From NCBI RefSeq assembly GCF_040419245.1, contig NZ_JAZHOH010000003.1, positions 1 to 64,000 of the forward strand: a stretch of 64,000 nucleotides of DNA, in the 5' to 3' direction. Below are positions 59,200-64,000 of the stretch, one piece after another. The position numbers and the translations under genes are program-made. Positions within the stretch are counted from its first letter, which is position 1. Every line of letters starts with the position of its first letter. The stretch comes from Ewingella sp. CoE-038-23. GTDB taxonomy: Bacteria; Pseudomonadota; Gammaproteobacteria; Enterobacterales; Enterobacteriaceae. The notes beneath the pieces were generated by a model. That model was not told the DNA's origin and ran no database searches. It saw only the letters and a program-made list of their open reading frames with translations.

Positions 59200-61842
59200 A
59201 TGAGTTTTACACCGAAATACCTCACGCAGGGGGGCCAGATGACGGCCTACCGCCTGCGTATGTTTGCCCAGGTCAACCAGTGGATATTGAACTGGCTGTT
59301 ACTGTTGTTTTTGTTATCCACCGGCGGCGTATTTTGGGCGGTCACCTCCGCCGATGTGCTGAATAACGGTTTCTGGTACTGGACCGGCAGGCTGTTATCC
59401 AGCTTTGTGCCGTTGATGAACCCGAAAAGCCCGGCGACCTGGGACATCAGCTGGCACTGCAATAGCGGCATACAGTTGTGCACCACCAAACTGACGCTGG
59501 GACAGCTGCTGGCTGACCCCTGGATGCAGTCGATGGGCGGCCAGCTGGTGAATAACTTAAAGCTGAGCGCCGCCGGCTGCGGCACGGTGTGTTTGCTGCT
59601 GTTCAGCGTGATTGCCTGGTATGTGGGGCGCATTGGAAAAAAAGAGAGTGAAGATACCTATCTCTCCGGCATGACGCTGACCGATGACGTGGACAGCGTA
59701 AACCGTCAGTTGAAAAAGGCCGGTCAGAAATCAGACCTGCAGATCGGCGGCCTGCATATGGTGAAGAACGCCGAGATCATGAACTACCTGATACACGGCA
59801 CTATTGCAGTCGGTAAATCCACGCTTATCCGCTGGTTGCTCGACTTTATTCGTAAACGGGGGGACCGGGCGATTGTCTACGACTCCGGCGGCACTTTTAT
59901 TGAAACGCATTTTGACGAACGTATCGACAAAATTCTCAACCCGCACGATAAGCGTTGCGAAAATTGGGTGTTGTGGCGGGAAGCGCGGGAGGTCGTGGAC
60001 TACGAGAACCTGACGGCCTCGCTTATTCCGGTGGAGGGGGAGTCCGACCCGTTCTGGGTGTCCTCTTCGCGTACAATTTTCAGCGATACGGCGATGCAGT
60101 TTGCCTCACATAGCGACCGCAGTATTGAGAAATTCCTGACCGCGCTCTTGTCTATCGACCTGAAAAGTCTGCGCGAATTTCTCAAAAACACCCCCTCTGC
60201 CAACCTGGTTGAGGAAAAAATTGAGAAAACGGCCATCTCTATCCGTTCGGTGGTCACCAACTACGCCAAAGCGCTGCGATACCTGCAGGGGCTTGACCAG
60301 GAGGGGAAACCCGAGTTCAGCATCCGGGAGTGGATGACCGACGCCCGGTACGACAAAAGCTGGCTGTTTATCTCCACCACGGCCCGTCACCGCAAGTCGG
60401 TTCGTCCGCTGATATCCATGTGGCTGTCGATGGCCACGATTTATCTGCAAAGCATGGGGGAAGATCCCGATCGCCGTGTGTGGTTTGTCGTCGATGAAAA
60501 GACCAGCCTGCAAAAAATCCCCGAGTTTGCCGAGACATTGGCTGAAGGGCGCAAATTTGGCGGTTGTTTTGTTATTGGCATTCAGAACATGCCACAGCTT
60601 ATCAACGTGTACGGACGTGAGGTGGCCAAGTCTATTTTTGACCTGCTGAACACCCGTTTCTACGGCCGTTCGCCAAGCGCTGAAGTGGCGAAAATCGTAG
60701 AGGAAGAGCTGGGGCATCAGCGCCGTCGTGAGGCGCGGGAGCAAAACAGCTACGGTCTTGACCAAATCCGTGACGGTATCTCCATCAGCCGCGACAAGGT
60801 CAATGAGCCGGTGGTCGATTATGACAACATCATGTCGATGCCGAACCTGCGTTTCTATGCCCGCCTGCCGGGGGAATACCCGGTCGTGAAACTGGATCTG
60901 AAGTACCGTCCGCAGAAGAAGTATCACAAGTCGCTGATTGAGCGCGATTTTAAGGACGTGCTCAGTCCCCAGCTGGAACAGGTCATCAGCAAGAACGAAC
61001 AGGCGACGCGCAGGGCGGGCATTGTCTTCCCGACCGGCGACGAAATTCTGGAAGGGCAGTCAACGACTGCAGAACCGGAGATTGTCACTCAATCCCAGAC
61101 GCCGCCCCCGAAAGACAGCATTTCGTCACAAAGCCCCGTCCGGGAAAGCGTGCCCGTCACGGTTTCGCCGACGCCGCTCACCGTTGAAACACTGAAAACA
61201 CCGGCAACACCGCCGGTGGCTGAAGACCCTGTCCAGCCCGGCACTGCCGTCTTCCCGGAACCTTCCAGTAACGTGCGTCCCTTTACGCCGCGAATGAGGA
61301 GGCCGGAAGCGGCGGGAAACCCCAGAGAGAGGGATGCCGTATCCAGAACGGCGGACAAACCTCCGATTGCGCCCGCACCGGTCAAATCTGAAGTGTCGGA
61401 TCCCGCGCTCCCGCGTGCCGTCACTGCGGATTCGGCCGCCGTGCCACCTGTTAGCCCGGCTGTGGCCAAAGCCCCTGCGGTAGCGGTTAAGCAGGTCGTG
61501 CCTTCCGCCAGACTCAGCGCCCTGGAGATGCTCGCGCAAAAAAGGCGCAAACCCGCGCCGACCGCTGACGGCACCGAAGACCAGGCGGCAACAGAGGCGC
61601 AGGGGGAAGCACCGGATCTGCAGATGGACGTGGAAGTGGATGAAAAAGGCGAGCTTGTTTTGCGCACGTTGGGCGCCCGGAAGGAGTCACCGGAAAGCCT
61701 GGATGAAGCCCAGGCGACGGAGTACGGCGCGGCAAACCGCGCGATGGCCGAGGAGGAACAGAACATTCTGCGACACCACGATGATTATGACGCGTACCAG
61801 CATATGGATGAACACCACGAACCCGGAGGTTTTGAACGATGA
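59200..61842 (+). CDS. traD: coupling protein TraD
   Basis: 880 residues (F: 717), hexameric inner-membrane ATPase that feeds the TraI-DNA complex to the secretion channel. Two membrane helices (residues 29-50 and 125-143), Walker A GTIAVGKSTLIRW (200-207), Walker B VWFVVDEKTSLQK, and the helicase-like motif FVIGIQNMPQLINVYG. From about 600 to 790 a Pro/Ala/Val-rich extension accounts for the extra length. The acidic and His-rich tail (HHDDYDAYQHMDEHHEPGGFER) probably contacts TraM. The stop overlaps traI (ATGA). Confidence 0.96.
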   Translation: MSFTPKYLTQGGQMTAYRLRMFAQVNQWILNWLLLLFLLSTGGVFWAVTSADVLNNGFWYWTGRLLSSFVPLMNPKSPATWDISWHCNSGIQLCTTKLTLGQLLADPWMQSMGGQLVNNLKLSAAGCGTVCLLLFSVIAWYVGRIGKKESEDTYLSGMTLTDDVDSVNRQLKKAGQKSDLQIGGLHMVKNAEIMNYLIHGTIAVGKSTLIRWLLDFIRKRGDRAIVYDSGGTFIETHFDERIDKILNPHDKRCENWVLWREAREVVDYENLTASLIPVEGESDPFWVSSSRTIFSDTAMQFASHSDRSIEKFLTALLSIDLKSLREFLKNTPSANLVEEKIEKTAISIRSVVTNYAKALRYLQGLDQEGKPEFSIREWMTDARYDKSWLFISTTARHRKSVRPLISMWLSMATIYLQSMGEDPDRRVWFVVDEKTSLQKIPEFAETLAEGRKFGGCFVIGIQNMPQLINVYGREVAKSIFDLLNTRFYGRSPSAEVAKIVEEELGHQRRREAREQNSYGLDQIRDGISISRDKVNEPVVDYDNIMSMPNLRFYARLPGEYPVVKLDLKYRPQKKYHKSLIERDFKDVLSPQLEQVISKNEQATRRAGIVFPTGDEILEGQSTTAEPEIVTQSQTPPPKDSISSQSPVRESVPVTVSPTPLTVETLKTPATPPVAEDPVQPGTAVFPEPSSNVRPFTPRMRRPEAAGNPRERDAVSRTADKPPIAPAPVKSEVSDPALPRAVTADSAAVPPVSPAVAKAPAVAVKQVVPSARLSALEMLAQKRRKPAPTADGTEDQAATEAQGEAPDLQMDVEVDEKGELVLRTLGARKESPESLDEAQATEYGAANRAMAEEEQNILRHHDDYDAYQHMDEHHEPGGFER

Positions 61843-64000
61843 TGACCGTTGCCTCCGTTGCGTCTGCTGCAGACGCGGCGGGCTATTACAGCAGCAAAGA
61901 TAACTACTATTTTCTCGATGATCTGCAAAGCCAGTGGCTGGGGGAAGGCGCCCGTGAGCTGGGTCTGGAAGGGAACGTTGATCTTGAGGCGTTCACCAAT
62001 GTGCTGCACGGGCGGTTGCCGAATGGCGTGGAGCTGGGGAAGGAAGTGTCAGGTAATCATGTGCACCGGCCCGGACACGACTTCACCTTTTCTGCACCGA
62101 AAAGCGTCTCAATGCTTATCCTGGCCGGCGGCGATAAGCGCCTGCTGCAGGCCCATATTGAGGCGGTCAAAGAAACGCTGGCCATCATGGAGCAGACGAT
62201 TTCCGCCCGTGACACGAAGGAGGGCATCACCTCGATCGTCCCCACCGGCAAGATGGTGGCGGCGCTCTTTACCCACGATACGTCACGCAATCTCGATCCG
62301 GCCATTCATACCCATGCGGTAGTTGCCAACGTGACCGAGCTGGACGGGAAGTGGAAGGCGCTGGCCACCGATGCCATTTACGGTGCCGGGTTTATTGAGA
62401 CGATGTACCGCCATCAGGTCAGCTTCGGCAAAATCTACCGCAACAGCCTGAAGGCGAAAACCGAGGCGATGGGGTATGAGACAGAACTCACCGGCGGCAA
62501 GCATGAACTGTGGGAAATCAAAGGGTTTCCGGAGGCGGTGCTGGAGGAGTTTTCATCCCGCCACCGTGAAATTGCCGCCCAGGTCGGGGATGAAGCGTCG
62601 CTGAAAAGCCGCGACGTCGCGGCGTTAGACACCCGGCAGAAAAAGGTCGATATCAGCCGTTACGGACTCGATGACGTCGATGCGCAGGGCGCACGCACGC
62701 CGGTTGTCCCGTCACGGACGTCCGCTGACGCCCGCAACGAGCCATCACTGCCCCCTGTGCGTCTGGATTTACCGTCAGAATCGGCAGCCGAAGTGGGTAA
62801 ACCGAGTATAGCCTCTGCCCGTACGCCTGCTGAGATGGCCAGTCCGGCTGAAGCCGTCACCGAGCCATCCCTGTCCCGTGAACGCGTGGATCTCCCCTCA
62901 GAGCCTGCAATTGAGGTGGGAGACGCAGGGAATGCCCCTGTCCGCACGACCGCTGAGGCGGTCAGTCTGCCCGAACCCGGACAGGTAACGCCGGGAAAAA
63001 GTCCGGGGGCGAAGGACGCTCCGGCGGAACCGCCAATCGCCAAACCAGAGACGCAGGCCGGGCGCAACCGCCTGCAGGCGCGATGGGATCAGCAGATGGC
63101 AGACCTGAATTTTGATATCCGTGAGGTGATAGACGCGGCACAGGTTCGCGCCGTGGAGCCTGAACAGGCGGAAGAACGTCCGATGCCGCCAAGCGTCATG
63201 CAGGCGGTGCGTACTGCGATTTCGGTGCTCAGTGATACCCGCACCCGCTTTACCTACGGTGACCTGCTGATGACGGCGCATGAGGCGGGGGAAGGGCAAC
63301 AGTCGATCCCCAATCTGCGCAAGGCGATCGACCGGGCCATCAGTGAAAACCTGCTGGCCCCGCTGGACGGGGACAAAGGGGTATTTACCTCGCATATTCA
63401 TCTGCTGGATGAACTGTCTGTGCAGGCCCTGGCGGCCGATATCGTGAAGGAAGGGAAAGTGGTCAGCTTCCGGCAGACCGACATCGACACGCCTGAGCGG
63501 CTCAAAGCGGTGGAATTTGCGCCGGTGGCCATCCTGAACGCACCGGCGTCTATCAGCCGTCTGCGCGAGGTGACGGAAGAACTGGTGACAATGTCACGTG
63601 AGCATGGCCGCGAGGTGAAAATACTGGCCAGCTCTGCCGAACGGGGCCTGAGCTTTGGCAAATCTGCGCTGCTCAAAGACGACATTCTCTATCGCAGCCG
63701 CGTTCTGGATAAGGGGTTCAGTCTCTCTGCGCACAGCACGCTCATCGTGGAAAGTGCGGAGCGCCTCGGACTCAAGGAGATGCTGGTCCTGAGCGGCGAA
63801 GCGAAGGAGAAAGACGCCCAGCTTATTTTCCTGGACAGCGCCGGGCGGCAGTCCAACGCCAACGCCCTGTCGGTGCTGTCATCCGCCGGCGTGCCCCGTC
63901 ACGGTCTGACCGAACCGGTGGCGGGGCTGGAAGCACGGGTGATCAGTATCGGCGATAAGCGTGACCGTTACCGGGCACTGGCTGAACGCTATGCTGACCT
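61839..64000 (+). CDS. traI: relaxase-helicase TraI, 5' part (runs off the window)
   Basis: Nicks oriT, covalently holds the 5' end and unwinds the plasmid. The first 720 codons are present. With the ATG at 61839 the catalytic tyrosines fall at 16, 17, 23 and 24, the general base at D81 and the metal-binding histidines at 146, 157 and 159, all matching F numbering, so this start is preferred to 61842. The relaxase domain ends near 290 (SLKSRDVAALDTRQKK). A Pro/Ser/Glu-rich linker of about 110 residues with an internal 32-residue repeat follows, then the helicase-like domain (TRFTYGDLLMTAHEAGEG..., SFGKSALLKDDIL). The linker is longer than in F. Confidence 0.97.
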   Translation, partial: MMTVASVASAADAAGYYSSKDNYYFLDDLQSQWLGEGARELGLEGNVDLEAFTNVLHGRLPNGVELGKEVSGNHVHRPGHDFTFSAPKSVSMLILAGGDKRLLQAHIEAVKETLAIMEQTISARDTKEGITSIVPTGKMVAALFTHDTSRNLDPAIHTHAVVANVTELDGKWKALATDAIYGAGFIETMYRHQVSFGKIYRNSLKAKTEAMGYETELTGGKHELWEIKGFPEAVLEEFSSRHREIAAQVGDEASLKSRDVAALDTRQKKVDISRYGLDDVDAQGARTPVVPSRTSADARNEPSLPPVRLDLPSESAAEVGKPSIASARTPAEMASPAEAVTEPSLSRERVDLPSEPAIEVGDAGNAPVRTTAEAVSLPEPGQVTPGKSPGAKDAPAEPPIAKPETQAGRNRLQARWDQQMADLNFDIREVIDAAQVRAVEPEQAEERPMPPSVMQAVRTAISVLSDTRTRFTYGDLLMTAHEAGEGQQSIPNLRKAIDRAISENLLAPLDGDKGVFTSHIHLLDELSVQALAADIVKEGKVVSFRQTDIDTPERLKAVEFAPVAILNAPASISRLREVTEELVTMSREHGREVKILASSAERGLSFGKSALLKDDILYRSRVLDKGFSLSAHSTLIVESAERLGLKEMLVLSGEAKEKDAQLIFLDSAGRQSNANALSVLSSAGVPRHGLTEPVAGLEARVISIGDKRDRYRALAERYAD
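62739..62957 (+). repeat. duplicated 32-codon unit in the TraI linker
   Basis: Codons 301-332 (62739-62834) and 342-373 (62862-62957) encode EPSLPPVRLDLPSESAAEVG... and EPSLSRERVDLPSEPAIEVG..., separated by nine codons. They lie in the low-complexity linker between the relaxase and helicase-like domains. Confidence 0.8.

Overview
The window is about 64 kb of a large F-like conjugative plasmid from an enterobacterial host (Enterobacterales; the species cannot be told from the sequence). The signs are an IncFIA/RepE-type replicon with 19-bp iterons, a psiB-psiA leading region, an oriT whose nic core matches that of F, and a long F-type tra operon (traM, A, L, E, K, B, V, C, trbI, W, U, trbC, N, F, trbB, H, G, S, T, D, I). 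The sequence stops inside traI. No rRNA, tRNA or CRISPR array was seen.

Layout. 1-260: decayed end of an IS629/IS3411-like IS3-family element. 630-6624 (minus strand): complete type I restriction-modification system of the IC (EcoR124) family, hsdM-hsdS-hsdR. 7010-10312: accessory genes (TonB-domain lipoprotein, serine resolvase with a res-like array, a HEXXH putative metallopeptidase, two small ORFs). 10362-11614: RepE-like initiator with iterons on both sides, an inverted-repeat operator and a DnaA box. 11687-12497: RelE/HigB-like toxin and Xre antitoxin. 12561-13774: IS3-family element with a broken orfB. 14033-15024: type Ib ParA plus RHH ParG-like partition pair with an 8-bp tandem-repeat centromere candidate. 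15048-16782: umuDC-like SOS polymerase operon with a LexA box. 16923-18393: ParM/ParR (StbAB) partition system with palindromic sites.

18431-30947 is the leading region, which enters the recipient first. All its genes but the orf169-like transglycosylase face oriT, so the transferred (minus) strand is their template. It holds a beta-class DNA methylase, a ParB-domain protein, PsiB, PsiA, a DUF932 protein and many small unknown genes. Its main feature is a 0.5-0.7 kb structured repeat present three times (about 20900, 24994 and 28007). Each copy ends in the same RBS and the same first 20 codons of an ORF whose body then differs. The repeats look like single-strand (Frpo/ssi-type) promoters driving early-expressed, possibly anti-defence genes.

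31149-31616 is oriT with a dense array of GTGTGT-type repeats upstream of traM. There is no traJ or F-type traY; a tandem ribbon-helix-helix protein is encoded divergently from traA, and a perfect TGTGA-N6-TCACA (CRP-type) palindrome sits between the two. The tra operon carries its own RfaH/NusG paralogue with an ops-like element inside traA, and many non-F genes: an MmcB-like PD-(D/E)XK protein, a four-gene block between traW and traU, and an antisense transglutaminase-fold protein between trbB and traH. Together the genes describe a self-transmissible plasmid with restriction, SOS modulation, two partition systems and a toxin-antitoxin pair for maintenance, plus a leading region arranged for expression on entry.
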